A stretch of 64,000 nt of DNA, taken from positions 1-64,000 of the forward strand of contig CAWGQZ010000053.1 of the NCBI GenBank assembly GCA_963824805.1. Reading direction: 5' to 3'. This document shows positions 18,784-27,873 of this stretch, one piece after another (the stretch's first letter is position 1; each line of letters starts with the position of its first letter). Made by a program: the position numbers and the translations under genes. The notes below the pieces were generated by a model. That model was not told the DNA's origin and ran no database searches. It saw nothing but the letters and a program-made list of their open reading frames with translations. This stretch comes from DATBAT01 sp963824805 (GTDB taxonomy: Bacteria > Acidobacteriota > Terriglobia > Terriglobales > Acidobacteriaceae).

Positions 18784-19944
18784 ATGGCAGCTCCTGGCAA
18801 TGCTCCAATTTCGCTGACGCTCGATACCGAATTCGGGGCGGGCACGCTCACCACTGACGCTCTGCTTACGGCGATGCTGAACAGGCGTCCTGACATCAGC
18901 GAAATCATTTTTTCGCCAGGCCGTTCTCCACAGGTTGAGATTCACGGCCAGCTCATTCCCGTGCAGGGCGCCCGTCTGCAGTCTCTTACTGCGGATGAAA
19001 CTCGACGTATCGCCTCGGACCTGATCGGCAGCAACAAGCAAGCCGTCAATATGCTGCGCGAACAGGGCTTCTGCGATGTATCTTACGGAATCGCCGGCGT
19101 GGCCCGCTTCCGCGCAAATATTTTTATTCAACGTGGCAGTTGTGCTGTCGTCATGCGCGTAATTCCCAGCAACATCCCGGATATGAAGTCACTTGGACTT
19201 CCCACCCACCTGGCCGCGATCGGAAGCTTACGCGAGGGGATTGTACTGGTCACCGGACCTCGAGCCTCCGGAAAGTCTTCCACCTTGGCAGCCCTGCTTG
19301 ACCAAATCAACACGCAGCAGAACTGCCACATCATCACCATCGAAGATCCAATTGAGTTTCTGCACAACCACAAGCGGGCCACGATTCACCAGCGGGAGTT
19401 GCATAGCGACACTCCAAGTTTCATCCTCGCGTTGCGGGCAGCCTTACGGCAGGCTCCGCGCGTCATTCTGCTCAGTGAAATTCGTGATCAGGAAATACTC
19501 GAACTTATGCTCGAAGCCGCGGAGAGCGGCCACCTAGTCCTTTCCAGTCTAAGCACTGTCGATGCGGTTAAGACCATCGAACGCTTCGTGAGCATGTTTG
19601 AAACGGATGACCACGTTTCGGTTCGAGCGCGCCTCGCCAAAACCCTCCGCTATGTGGTCTCGCAACGCCTGATCCCGCGCAAGGACGGCAACGGCCGGGT
19701 CGTCGCGGTAGAAGTCCTGAATGTTGATCCTCAAATTCGCTCCTGCATGGAACAGGAGAATCACCCCAGCGCCAGCCTGTCCCGCGAAATGAAACGGAGT
19801 TCGGGCAACGGAACCCAGCACTTCGACGCCGCCATAAAGCAACTGGTTCGGGCTGGCGTGGTGGATGTTGAAACTGCCATCAATCATGCCAGCGAGCCCT
19901 TCGAATTGCGGCAATCGCTGGCTGAAGCCTTTCCCCAAATTTAA
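18784..19944 (+). CDS. PilT-like secretion ATPase, divergent
   Basis: A GspE/PilT-family hexameric ATPase of 386 residues. It has the PAS-like N2 domain (about 25-125), Walker A GPRASGKSS at 158-166, the Asp box (IITIEDPIEF, about 183-192), Walker B-like VILLSEIRD (227-235), and the AAESGHLV segment near 245-252. It departs from true PilT: Walker A reads GPRASGKS instead of GPTGSGKS, and the His-box HT of the TLHT motif is replaced (SSLSTVDA), so the conserved second histidine is missing. This suggests an accessory PilU-like paralogue or a different motility or secretion role. No pil genes are adjacent. Hydrolysis may be weak, which would have to be tested. Confidence 0.82.
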   Translation: MAAPGNAPISLTLDTEFGAGTLTTDALLTAMLNRRPDISEIIFSPGRSPQVEIHGQLIPVQGARLQSLTADETRRIASDLIGSNKQAVNMLREQGFCDVSYGIAGVARFRANIFIQRGSCAVVMRVIPSNIPDMKSLGLPTHLAAIGSLREGIVLVTGPRASGKSSTLAALLDQINTQQNCHIITIEDPIEFLHNHKRATIHQRELHSDTPSFILALRAALRQAPRVILLSEIRDQEILELMLEAAESGHLVLSSLSTVDAVKTIERFVSMFETDDHVSVRARLAKTLRYVVSQRLIPRKDGNGRVVAVEVLNVDPQIRSCMEQENHPSASLSREMKRSSGNGTQHFDAAIKQLVRAGVVDVETAINHASEPFELRQSLAEAFPQI

Positions 19945-20052
19945 GTTACCTCTGGTTACCTTCAGGGGAGAACTTGCGAGTCATGGCAACTGGCGCTCGT
20001 TCCAGTCGACTCCTGTTGATACCTCCCGATGCCGCACACAGAGCCAACTTCG

Positions 20053-20916
20053 ATGAAACTCCGACAAACCGTTTTTGCCCTGGCTTTCGGAGTCTTGCTT
20101 GCCATTTCCTTAATAGGATGTGGCGGGGCTGCGGGGATGTCGTCCGGTAGTCCGGGAAATGATGGCGGGACCGGCGGCTCTCCTGCACCGGGAACGGGTG
20201 GAGGCAATTCGTCTACCTGGGCTCCAGCGCTGAAGTCCTCCTGGCAGTGGCCGCTTTCGACCTTGCCCGGGGTTGGCGGTCTGCTGAACGTACAGATGTA
20301 TGACGTGGATGGGTTTAACGCGGATGCGAATTTGGTTTCCGCGATGCACTCCGCTAACATTCATGCTGTGTGCTATGTGAGCTTTGGCACCTTTGAAGAT
20401 TGGCGGCCCGACGCGAGTTCCTTCTCGTCCTCGGCGAAAGGTCTCGGGGTAGTCGGCTGGCCGGGAGAGAACTGGCTTGACGTCCGCCAAATCAGTACTC
20501 TCAGCCCAGTAATGAAAGCCCGCCTCCAGATGTGCAAAGACAAGGGCTTTGACGCAGTCGAACCAGACAACGTAGATGGCTACACCAACGTCACCGGATT
20601 CCCGCTGACTGCTTCCGACCAGCTTGCTTACAATCGATGGATCGCGACTACTGCACATTCGATGGGAATGTCAGTCGCATTGAAAAACGATTTGGATCAG
20701 GTAACCGATCTAGTTTCAGACTTCGCGCTGGATGAACAGTGCTTCGAGTTTGGCGAGTGCGACAAGCTCACTCCTTTTATAGGTGCCAATAAAGCCGTAT
20801 TCGAGGTGGAGTACACACTATCCACATCCGCGTTCTGCTCTCAGGCAAACGCCATGAACTTCAATTCGCTGAAGAAAGATTTGGACCTCACTGCGACCGT
20901 GACCGCCTGCCGCTAA
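20053..20916 (+). CDS. GH114-family (polygalactosaminidase-like) lipoprotein
   Basis: The ATG at 20053 gives a lipoprotein signal (LAISLIGCGG, lipobox Cys). A Gly/Ser/Pro-rich linker follows, then a TIM-barrel of the endo-alpha-1,4-polygalactosaminidase/TM1410 type: VQMYDVDGFNAD, VCYVSFGTFEDWRPD, and the likely catalytic strand FDAVEPDNVDGY. It would hydrolyse alpha-1,4-galactosamine-rich exopolysaccharide at the cell surface. A longer start at 20029 is less likely because it would bury the signal peptide. The neighbours are not related in function. Confidence 0.85.
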   Translation: MKLRQTVFALAFGVLLAISLIGCGGAAGMSSGSPGNDGGTGGSPAPGTGGGNSSTWAPALKSSWQWPLSTLPGVGGLLNVQMYDVDGFNADANLVSAMHSANIHAVCYVSFGTFEDWRPDASSFSSSAKGLGVVGWPGENWLDVRQISTLSPVMKARLQMCKDKGFDAVEPDNVDGYTNVTGFPLTASDQLAYNRWIATTAHSMGMSVALKNDLDQVTDLVSDFALDEQCFEFGECDKLTPFIGANKAVFEVEYTLSTSAFCSQANAMNFNSLKKDLDLTATVTACR

Positions 20917-21010
20917 AGCCTGCGGTTAATGTGTAAAGACGTAGCACAGCTACTCTCTACCCAAAACCATAAGCTGCCATACTTGCCGCCCTTGGAGTAA
21001 ATTCAAAGGA

Positions 21011-22267
21011 ATGGCAGCCAATTCCACCGGACCGATATCCTTTGAAGAAGCCCGCCATATTGTGGAAGAGGACGCCTCTCATCTGGGAGCAAACGATACA
21101 GAGGAAGTCGATCTGCTCGACTCCCCAGGACGGGTTATAGCGGAATCCATTGCCGCTGATCGTCCCTTTCCGCCCTTCCTTCGGGCTGCACGAGATGGCT
21201 ATGCTGTCCGCGCCGCAGATTTAGCCCATGTTCCGGCCAAGCTTCGAGTGATTGGAGAAATAAAAGCGGGAGCAGACTCTGACCTTCAGGTAGGCCCTGG
21301 GCAAGCCGTCTCTATCATGACCGGAGCAGCCGCGCCTCCCGGCGCTGATGCGGTTGTGATGGTGGAATACACGACTCTTCGTGGACAGGAAGTCGAGGTT
21401 CATCAGACCATCGAGCCAGGAGTAAACATCGTACCAATAGGATCGGAAGCCGCGCTTGGCGAACAACTGTTAGACCCCGGCATGCGCATCGATCCCGCCG
21501 CCATTGCGGTTGCGGCTTCAACCGGCAAGTCAAGGCTCAGAGTATTCAAGAAGCCCCGTGTTGGCATTCTCGCCACCGGGGACGAGATCGTTTTCATTGC
21601 CGCTCGGCCCCGCAGGTATCAGATTCGCAACTCCAACTCCTACTCGTTGGCCGCACAAATTTCCGCTGCGGGAGGCCAACCTGAGCTGCTGCCGGTTGCG
21701 CCGGACGAAACCATCCGTCTCCGGGAACTAATTTTGCAGGGATTGCAATCCGACCTGCTTCTCCTCTCGGGCGGCGTCTCCATGGGAAAGTACGACCTGG
21801 TCGAGCAAGTATTGTCAGAACTGGGTGCGCAATTTCTATTCACCAGCGTTGCTATTCAGCCCGGAAAGCCAACCGTCTTTGGCAACATAAAATGTGGTGC
21901 GGACACCGCTGTCCAGAGCGGGCACGAGCACAAATACTTTTTCGGCCTACCGGGAAATCCAGTCTCAACCATGGTGACCTTCGACCTTTTCGCCAAACCG
22001 ATCATCGAGGCGCTCGCTGGCATGCAACCGCGAAAGTTGGTCTTCCTGCGGGCTCAACTGAAAACCGAAATCAAGGTCAAGCCTGGATTAAGGCGGTTCC
22101 TCCCCGCCGTCCTCTCCGGCGAATTCGACACTCCCGAAGTTGAGTTGGCCCGCTGGCAGGGCTCAGGCGACATCGCCGCGACAGCCCGAGCCAACTGCTA
22201 CGCAGTAATCACTCCAGACCGTGACATGATCCAGGCCGGGGAATGGGTTCCAGTCTTAATGCGCTAG
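21011..22267 (+). CDS. moeA: Molybdopterin molybdenumtransferase
   Basis: Inserts molybdate into adenylylated molybdopterin. At 418 residues it has the full MoeA layout: N-terminal domains with PFLRAARDGYA, MTGAAAPPGADAVVMVE, the MPT-binding domain ATGDEIV, GGVSMGKYD and LPGNPVSTMV, and the C-terminal beta domain. An AAAGGA ribosome binding site precedes the ATG. It is the first gene of the molybdenum-cofactor group moeA-moaC-(regulator)-mogA, with a 136-base gap to moaC. Confidence 0.95.
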   Translation: MAANSTGPISFEEARHIVEEDASHLGANDTEEVDLLDSPGRVIAESIAADRPFPPFLRAARDGYAVRAADLAHVPAKLRVIGEIKAGADSDLQVGPGQAVSIMTGAAAPPGADAVVMVEYTTLRGQEVEVHQTIEPGVNIVPIGSEAALGEQLLDPGMRIDPAAIAVAASTGKSRLRVFKKPRVGILATGDEIVFIAARPRRYQIRNSNSYSLAAQISAAGGQPELLPVAPDETIRLRELILQGLQSDLLLLSGGVSMGKYDLVEQVLSELGAQFLFTSVAIQPGKPTVFGNIKCGADTAVQSGHEHKYFFGLPGNPVSTMVTFDLFAKPIIEALAGMQPRKLVFLRAQLKTEIKVKPGLRRFLPAVLSGEFDTPEVELARWQGSGDIAATARANCYAVITPDRDMIQAGEWVPVLMR

Positions 22268-22403
22268 GAATACGCCGAGAAACGATCCTATAAGGGCGGC
22301 GACCCCATTCCCCAATGTCCTCCAGGTAACCGGCGAAAAGCAAATATCGTCGACATGCTGCTCGGATCCTGCTTCCCGCGATGTAAGATTACATTTCCGA
22401 GAC

Positions 22404-22880
22404 ATGCCAAAACTCTCCCACTACGACCGCGCGGGGCGCGCCACGATGGTGGACGTCTCGACAAAGTCTGTATCGAAGCGAGAAGCCGAGGCCAGCGCCT
22501 TTATCGAACTTACGCCCGAGGTATTGCGGGCGCTACCCGCGAATCCTAAAGGCGATCCTCTGGAAGTCGCTCGGCTGGCAGGAATTATGGCCGCCAAGAA
22601 AACTTCCGACCTGATCCCAATGTGCCACCCGCTGCCACTTTCCCACGTTGATGTCAGCATTCGGCTGTGCGAAAATGGCGTCGCTATTAGCTCGAGAGTT
22701 ACTACGACTGCGGTAACTGGCGTGGAAATGGAAGCGCTGGTCGCCGTCAGTGTGGCTGCACTGACGGTTTACGATATGTGCAAGGCACTCGACAAGGGCA
22801 TTCGCATTCGCGAGATTAAGCTTGAGCGCAAGTCCGGTGGCAAGAGCGGCGACTATGTGCGCCGCCGGAAAAAGATTTAG
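22404..22880 (+). CDS. moaC: Cyclic pyranopterin monophosphate synthase
   Basis: Forms cyclic pyranopterin monophosphate from the MoaA product. The 158 residues have the canonical motifs AAKKTSDLIPMCHPL and ALTVYDMCKALDKG, with the catalytic Asp and Lys. It is followed after 5 bases by a response regulator and then mogA, so the three are probably cotranscribed. moaA is not in the window. Confidence 0.95.
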   Translation: MPKLSHYDRAGRATMVDVSTKSVSKREAEASAFIELTPEVLRALPANPKGDPLEVARLAGIMAAKKTSDLIPMCHPLPLSHVDVSIRLCENGVAISSRVTTTAVTGVEMEALVAVSVAALTVYDMCKALDKGIRIREIKLERKSGGKSGDYVRRRKKI

Positions 22881-22885
22881 ATCCG

Positions 22886-23656
22886 ATGGCGAATCGCGTC
22901 AAAGTATTGTTGGTCGACGACAACCCCATGGTCATGGGGCTGCTGCGAGGGGCGCTTACATCGCTCGCTACCGTCACTACCGCCACTGACGCCACTGATG
23001 CCCTGTTGAAAGCCATCGACGACCCACCCGACCTGTTGATAAGCGATTACCGCATGCCGGGTATGGATGGGCGCCAGTTAGTTGAAAAGCTGCGTGGGCG
23101 CCCCACCACCGCGGGGATCTCAGCCGTGCTTCTGGCCGCCAAGAGCGACATTTCCGATAAGCTCGCCCAGCAGGACCAGATCGTGGACGATTATGTCGAG
23201 AAGCCTTTTTTCCTGAAGGAAGCCACTCGCCGTATTAAGCGCGTGATAGACAAAATTGCCCTGGAGAAAATGGCCAAGACGGCAGCCTCGGATGGCGTAC
23301 TGCGTGGAAATCTCTCGCAGATGAACGTCATCGACCTCATGCAGTCACTGGAGATGGGCCGCAAGAGCTGCCAACTGGTCTTGACGAATGGCAGCGACCG
23401 TTGCGAAGTTTACTTCGTCGAGGGCCAGGTCACTCATGCCGTATACGGCGAATTGAAAGGCGATGCCGCAGTTTTCAAAGTGCTGCGCTGGACTGGTGGC
23501 AACTTCCAGTTGAATTTTGAAGGCAAGACCAAGCTGCAAACTACGACGTTGAACACGCAGGGCCTCCTCATGGAAGGATTGCGCCTGCTGGACGAGGCGA
23601 ATCGCGAAGAAGGTGGCGGCACTGAGGAAGAAGAAGATGTCTTCCTCGACACCTGA
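22886..23656 (+). CDS. Response regulator, REC plus PATAN (DUF4388) domain
   Basis: Residues 1-125 form a CheY-like receiver (VLLVDDNPMVMG, phospho-acceptor Asp in LLISDYRMPGMDG, Lys in VEKPFF). Residues about 135-240 form a PATAN/DUF4388 domain (GNLSQMNVIDLMQSLEMGRKSC, VYFVEGQVTHAVYGELKGD). The tail is very acidic (EEGGGTEEEEDVF). PATAN proteins act by protein-protein contacts rather than DNA binding, for example in pilus motility control. Its position inside the cofactor operon, 5 bases after moaC and overlapping mogA by 20 bases, is unusual. The cognate kinase is not in the window. Confidence 0.88.
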   Translation: MANRVKVLLVDDNPMVMGLLRGALTSLATVTTATDATDALLKAIDDPPDLLISDYRMPGMDGRQLVEKLRGRPTTAGISAVLLAAKSDISDKLAQQDQIVDDYVEKPFFLKEATRRIKRVIDKIALEKMAKTAASDGVLRGNLSQMNVIDLMQSLEMGRKSCQLVLTNGSDRCEVYFVEGQVTHAVYGELKGDAAVFKVLRWTGGNFQLNFEGKTKLQTTTLNTQGLLMEGLRLLDEANREEGGGTEEEEDVFLDT

Positions 23657-24137
23657 AACGCTCACCGCTGCCGTCCTTACCGTGAGCGACTCCAGCGCTC
23701 GCGGAGAACGCGCCGACCTCTCCGGTCCAGCAGTCGTCGAATGCCTCACGCAACACGGCTTTTCCGTGGTTGCAACCGAGATTATTCCGGACGAACAGCC
23801 CCAGATTCAAAATGCCATCGCTCTGCTGACTGCGGAGGTGCGGCTTATCGTAACGACGGGTGGAACCGGAGTCGCGCCGCGGGATGTAACTCCGGAAGCT
23901 ACTCTTGCGGTCTGTGAGCGCTTGCTCGAAGGTGTCGCGGAGCGAATGCGGGCGGAAGGGGCGAAGAAGACCCCGTTCGCAGCCTTGAGCCGCGGGGTTT
24001 GCGGCACGCGGGGGAAGTCGCTCATCCTCAATTTGCCAGGAAGCCCCAAAGGCGCGGTTGAGTCGCTGGAAGCAGTGGTCGAGCTGTTGCCGCACGCACT
24101 TCGGTTGCTGGCGGGGAAAACCGGCCACAAACAATAA
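23637..24137 (+). CDS. mogA: Molybdopterin adenylyltransferase (MogA/MoaB family)
   Basis: Adenylylates molybdopterin before MoeA acts. The 166 residues contain LTVSDSSARGERAD, TTGGTGVAPRDVTPEAT and LNLPGSPKGA, the MPT-binding signature. I chose the ATG at 23637, which overlaps the end of the regulator by 20 bases. An upstream start at 23613 adds only Lys-rich antisense-like residues. Last gene of the molybdenum-cofactor group. Confidence 0.92.
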   Translation: MSSSTPETLTAAVLTVSDSSARGERADLSGPAVVECLTQHGFSVVATEIIPDEQPQIQNAIALLTAEVRLIVTTGGTGVAPRDVTPEATLAVCERLLEGVAERMRAEGAKKTPFAALSRGVCGTRGKSLILNLPGSPKGAVESLEAVVELLPHALRLLAGKTGHKQ

Positions 24138-24153
24138 TTCGCGGGCATTCGAT

Positions 24154-24448
24154 CTAGCGAAGGTGGAAAGTCACAATCACCGTGTATATCGTATGGGACA
24201 GGTTCGGCATCGCCGGTTTGAACCTCCAAGTCTTCAGGATTTGTTGGCTCACGCTGTCCATCTCATGGCCGGCGCTTTCCAAGAAGCTGCACGTTGCTGA
24301 CTGACCCGTCCGTTTCTACGGTTAGAGAAACCGTTACCGTTCCACCCAGCCTGTTCTCCGCCGCCGAGCGCGGATAGTCGGGATCCGGGGTCTTTAAAGC
24401 GGTAGGGTGAACCACATTTTCGCAGGTCCGCCGACGCCCACTACAGCG
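24154..24448 (-). pseudogene. TonB C-terminal domain protein, frameshifted
   Basis: The reverse strand reads a TonB-type C-terminal domain (ALKTPDPDYPRSAAENRLGG, TVTVSLTVETDGSVSNVQLL). Near 24285 one extra base shifts the frame. The expected rest (ESAGHEMDSVSQQILKTWRF) continues in the next frame to a stop at 24154. No transmembrane anchor is present. The possible start at 24448 overlaps the end of dgt by 8 bases, so it may have been the downstream partner of dgt. Confidence 0.65.
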
Positions 24449-25553
24449 CATATTTTTGGTACTGCTCAAGAATAAAATTATCCGTCATGCCCGCAATATA
24501 GTCACACACCACCCTTGCCAGCGGCTCCTGCGTGGCTTTCTCGCGGTAGCTCGGGGGTAGATTCTCCGGCTTCACCATCCAAAAATTGAACATTTCGGTA
24601 ATCACCCGCTCCGCGTCTTCTTTGTCGGGATCGAGTGCTTTGCTCAAATACAATTCGCGATGCAGAAAGTCTTTGATCTGTCTGCGCTCTCTATCTACGG
24701 CCGGGCTGAAAGTGACCAGGCGCCGCGGGCACTTTCGGACGCCCTCCAGACTTCGAACCCCTGTGGCGGAAACTTGCGCCTTTGTATTCCCGATCAGATC
24801 CCCGACCAAGTGGTCCAGCAAGCTCTTCAATGCTTCGTTAAATTGCAGCTTCTCGGCCACGTCCGGCCAGGAACGTTCTGCTTCCGCAAATAGTCCCGCG
24901 AATACCGGAATTCCGCCGCCCATCTCTTCCCGTGTAAGTAGATGCGCTTCGTAGCCGTCGTCGAGGTCGGCGGTGTCATATGCAATCTCATCTGCCAGAT
25001 CGATCAATTGAGCTTCCAGCGGTGGACGCAGGGCGAGCAGATATTCCGAAAGTTCTGGATATTGGTCGGCGCCGTAGTCACGGGAGTGCTTGACGATTCC
25101 CTCGCGAACTTCAAAGGTCAGATTCAGCCCGCGAAATGCCGCATAGCGCATCTCGAAATCTTCGACAATTCGAAGAGCGTGCAGATTGTGGTCAAAGAAG
25201 CTGTTGTGTGCGCGCATGGCTGCGTCGAGGGCCCGCTCGCCGGCGTGGCCAAAGGGCGGATGGCCGACATCATGCACTAGGGCCAAGGCCTCCACCAGAT
25301 CGACGTTAAGGTCCAACTGACCGGCAATGGTCCGAGCAATCTGCGCCACTTCGAAGGTGTGAGTCAGCCGGTTACGAAAGTGATCGGAATATCGGCGGGT
25401 AAAAACTTGCGTCTTTGCTTCCAGCCGCCGGAAGGCACGGGAATGAATTACACGGTCGCGGTCGCGCTGAAATTCGTTGCGGTAGGAATGCTGCGGCTCA
25501 GGGTACCGGCGTCCGCGGGTGTCTTCCACCCGCACGGCGTAATCAGCCAGCAT
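24441..25553 (-). CDS. dgt: dGTP triphosphohydrolase-like HD protein
   Basis: An HD-domain phosphohydrolase of the dGTPase family that removes triphosphate from dNTPs and helps control nucleotide pools. The 370 residues show the YRNEFQRDRDRVIHSRAFRRL start motif (here split as YRNEFQRDRD and SRAFRRLEAKTQVF), RLTHTFEVAQIAR, the HD motif in LVHDVGHPPFGHAGE, and DEIAYDTADLDDG. The length fits the shorter type-2 family. It is probably a single gene, divergent from the downstream strand content. Confidence 0.92.
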   Translation of the reverse strand: MLADYAVRVEDTRGRRYPEPQHSYRNEFQRDRDRVIHSRAFRRLEAKTQVFTRRYSDHFRNRLTHTFEVAQIARTIAGQLDLNVDLVEALALVHDVGHPPFGHAGERALDAAMRAHNSFFDHNLHALRIVEDFEMRYAAFRGLNLTFEVREGIVKHSRDYGADQYPELSEYLLALRPPLEAQLIDLADEIAYDTADLDDGYEAHLLTREEMGGGIPVFAGLFAEAERSWPDVAEKLQFNEALKSLLDHLVGDLIGNTKAQVSATGVRSLEGVRKCPRRLVTFSPAVDRERRQIKDFLHRELYLSKALDPDKEDAERVITEMFNFWMVKPENLPPSYREKATQEPLARVVCDYIAGMTDNFILEQYQKYAL

Positions 25554-25664
25554 GGGGCCAGTTTAGCATCTGCGTTAACCGGAGCCCGCCGAGTAGCCAA
25601 ATAACCACGCCGAACGCAAGGTTCACAAAGGGAAACCATGGTTTTTCTGCGCGTCCTTCGTGGT

Positions 25665-26144
25665 TCACGCCTTTTGCCCGATCCGCAACCGCATTTCGTT
25701 TCCCGGTTGAAATCCCAACCGCTCATACAGCGGACGCCCCTCATGGCTGGCGTGAAGAAAGACATCGGCGAAGCCCTCGTTGCGGCACCACGCCAGAATG
25801 GTCTCCATGATCTTGCGGGCGATTCCCCGGCGTCGGTATTCCGGATCGGTGTATACATTCAGGACGGTGACTCGCCGGCACAGAGGATCGCGAGGATGGC
25901 TCAGCCATTTAGTTACAAACACGCCACCTCCAGCAACCACCTTCCCATCGATCTCCGCCAGCCACCCGCGGAATGAACCGTCTTTTATCGCCTCCGGCAA
26001 TACCCCGGCGGATGCTTCTGCCATCTCTGCCCTGGACTCCGCATCCCCCACGCCCATGGCCTCGTACATCCCCAAACGATGGTGGAGGATTATCGGAATA
26101 TCCTCCATCTGTGCCTGACGAACTAGAATCTCGTTCCCATTCAT
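25665..26144 (-). CDS. GNAT-family N-acetyltransferase
   Basis: The 159 residues have the GNAT fold: strand-helix N-terminus, VTVLNVYTDPEYRRRGIAR (acetyl-CoA motif A, R/Q-x-x-G-x-G/A), then LHASHEGRPLYERLGF (motif B). The substrate is unknown. It diverges from the bactofilin gene across about 170 bases. Confidence 0.88.
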   Translation of the reverse strand: MNGNEILVRQAQMEDIPIILHHRLGMYEAMGVGDAESRAEMAEASAGVLPEAIKDGSFRGWLAEIDGKVVAGGGVFVTKWLSHPRDPLCRRVTVLNVYTDPEYRRRGIARKIMETILAWCRNEGFADVFLHASHEGRPLYERLGFQPGNEMRLRIGQKA

Positions 26145-26311
26145 GGCCGAAGTCTAGCATCAGGTATTTCCTGATCCCGAACCAAGCTGACTATGTCTCA
26201 AAAAGTCAATTTCCACAGTGCCGATTCAGGTTTGCGGAGTACAATGCAGTTTGGTTACCCGATTGCAACTCCAACCGAGATAACATTTCCCGAGGAAAGG
26301 ATCTACGAACA

Positions 26312-26848
26312 ATGTGGAAACCCACAAACCAACCTGCAACCCCCTCTGCGCGGCCCAATGAACCGGAAAGGACTCCAGTTTCCACCCCACCTGTTACGTC
26401 CGCCAGTGAGCCCGTAGCAGCCGCTGCACGGCCTGTGGTTGCAAGCGCGACCGCCGATCAGGCAACGATTGGCAAGTCATTGGTTATTAAGGGTGAGGTC
26501 ACTGGATCGGAGTCCCTCTACATTGACGGCCGGGTGGAAGGCTCCATCAATTTGGCCGGAAATCGGGTCACTGTGGGACGCAATGGTGTAGTTTCTGCCA
26601 ACATCAATGCTCGTGAGATTGTGGTGCTGGGCAAGGTTCGTGGCAATCTGACCGCTAGTGACCGGGTCGATATTCGCAGCGACGGCTCGCTCACTGGGGA
26701 CGTGGTAGCAGCCAGAATCTCAATTGAAGACGGTGCCTTCTTCAAAGGTGGGATCGATATTCGCAAAGCGGGACAGAAGCCCAATGGCGAAGAGGCCAAA
26801 GCGGCCACACCCGCTTCCGCCGACACCGCTGCCGCGGCTCGGGCGTAG
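26312..26848 (+). CDS. Bactofilin (polymerising cytoskeletal protein)
   Basis: A bactofilin beta-helix occupies about residues 48-150 (IGKSLVIKGEVTGSESLYID, GRVEGSINL, GRNGVVSANINAREIVVLGK, VRGNLTASDRVDI). It is flanked by a Pro/Thr/Ala-rich N-terminal tail and an Ala-rich C-terminal tail. Bactofilins form nucleotide-independent filaments for cell shape or localisation of wall enzymes. The ATG at 26312 follows GAGGAAAGG. No M23 peptidase partner is adjacent. A strong terminator follows. Confidence 0.93.
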   Translation: MWKPTNQPATPSARPNEPERTPVSTPPVTSASEPVAAAARPVVASATADQATIGKSLVIKGEVTGSESLYIDGRVEGSINLAGNRVTVGRNGVVSANINAREIVVLGKVRGNLTASDRVDIRSDGSLTGDVVAARISIEDGAFFKGGIDIRKAGQKPNGEEAKAATPASADTAAAARA

Positions 26849-26879
26849 CGATCGTTTTACTTTAGGCCTCCGGAAATAG

Positions 26880-26916
26880 AATGGCGCTCTTCTGGTACAA
26901 GAAGCGCGCCATTTTT
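26880..26916 (+). terminator. Rho-independent terminator of the bactofilin gene
   Basis: AATGGCGC (26880-26887) pairs with GCGCCATT (26906-26913), and CTTCT (26889-26893) pairs with AGAAG (26900-26904) across a single T/C mismatch. The stem is 13 bp with a 6-base loop and ends in a T-run. Confidence 0.9.
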
Positions 26917-26941
26917 CTTGCTTCGGCCAGCGATTTGCCGC

Positions 26942-27300
26942 CTAGAAGATAAACTTCATTCCAAACTGCAGATCCTCGGATTGGGGGCCGAACTTACCTG
27001 TAGGAACCCATCGCCCGAAAGACAGTGGTTGTCGATGTCCAGCTTGGAGCAAGTTCCTCCCGGCCCCCCGAACTCGCTGTGATTGAACACGTTGAACACC
27101 TCTGCCCGGAATTCGAAGCCGACATTTTCGGTGATGGCGAAATACTTGAACAGAGCCATATCGAGGTTGGTGCGGCTGGGGTTGGTAATGACGTTCCGTC
27201 GAAGAGCCCCAAAGGTCAGTCCGCGGGGCGCGGGGAAGGCAGCGGGGTTATACTCCGTAGGCCCGAAATCTCCGGAGGGGCCGCTGGAAAAACTGTATGG
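26942..27300 (-). pseudogene. TonB-dependent receptor (Oar-like), C-terminal fragment
   Basis: The reverse strand reads the last barrel strands of a large acidobacterial TonB-dependent receptor: GALRRNVITNPSRTNLDM, ALFKYFAITENVGFEFRAEV, FNVFNHSEFGGPGG. Near 26965 the frame slips, and the expected terminal strand (ILQFGMKFIF, stop at 26942) is in the next frame. The plug, signal peptide and most of the barrel are gone. The 5' break near 27300 coincides with the 5' break of a TPR fragment on the other strand. Confidence 0.75.
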
Positions 27301-27309
27301 ATCGCAAGA

Positions 27310-27872
27310 TTGGTAAGTCCACTCACCTCAACCGCGAGGAATACGACGAAGCGATTACGGAACTCCAGCAGGCGGCGAAGACGGACGCTAAACTGCCGTT
27401 CGTCCACTTAACCTCGGGCTTGCGTATTTGAAAAAGCAGGATCTAGAGGCGGCGAAATCTGAATTCCTGAAAGATGTGGCCATCGAACCCGACCTGGCCG
27501 ATAACTACGACCAACTAGGTCTTATTGCCTACCTGCAGCAACAGACGCACAAGCTGAGGAACATTTGAAACATGCGTTACAACTGAACAATCGCCCTACC
27601 AGTGCTCATTTTGAGCTGGCGTGCGTCTATCAGCGTGACGGGAAATTCGCGGAGGCGCTTACCGAGCCGACGCTGCCTTGAAATTCAGCCCTAAAAACCA
27701 GCCGCTCCACTATCTTCGCGGACAGATTCTAAAGCGCCTGGGTCGCACCGAGGAAGCTCAGGCTGAAATGAAGGCTGCGAACGAACTCTACGAACAATCG
27801 CTGACTAGACGCCAAAAAGCATTTGAGAGTGGCCCGCTTCCCAACCCTGAGGTCAGCCGCGAGCCGCGGTAG
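27310..27872 (+). pseudogene. TPR protein, C-terminal remnant with three frameshifts
   Basis: TPR repeats can be followed through three frames: REEYDEAITELQQAAKTD, LAYLKKQDLEAAKSEF, VAIEPDLADNYDQLGLIAYL, HFELACVYQRDGKFAEAL and HYLRGQILKRLGRTEEAQAE. Shifts occur near 27410, 27545 and 27665. The ending (RRQKAFESGPLPNPE) resembles the usual C-terminus of a secreted acidobacterial TPR family. The 5' half is missing at the junction near 27300. It is clearly non-functional as written. Confidence 0.75.
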
Positions 27873-27873
27873 T

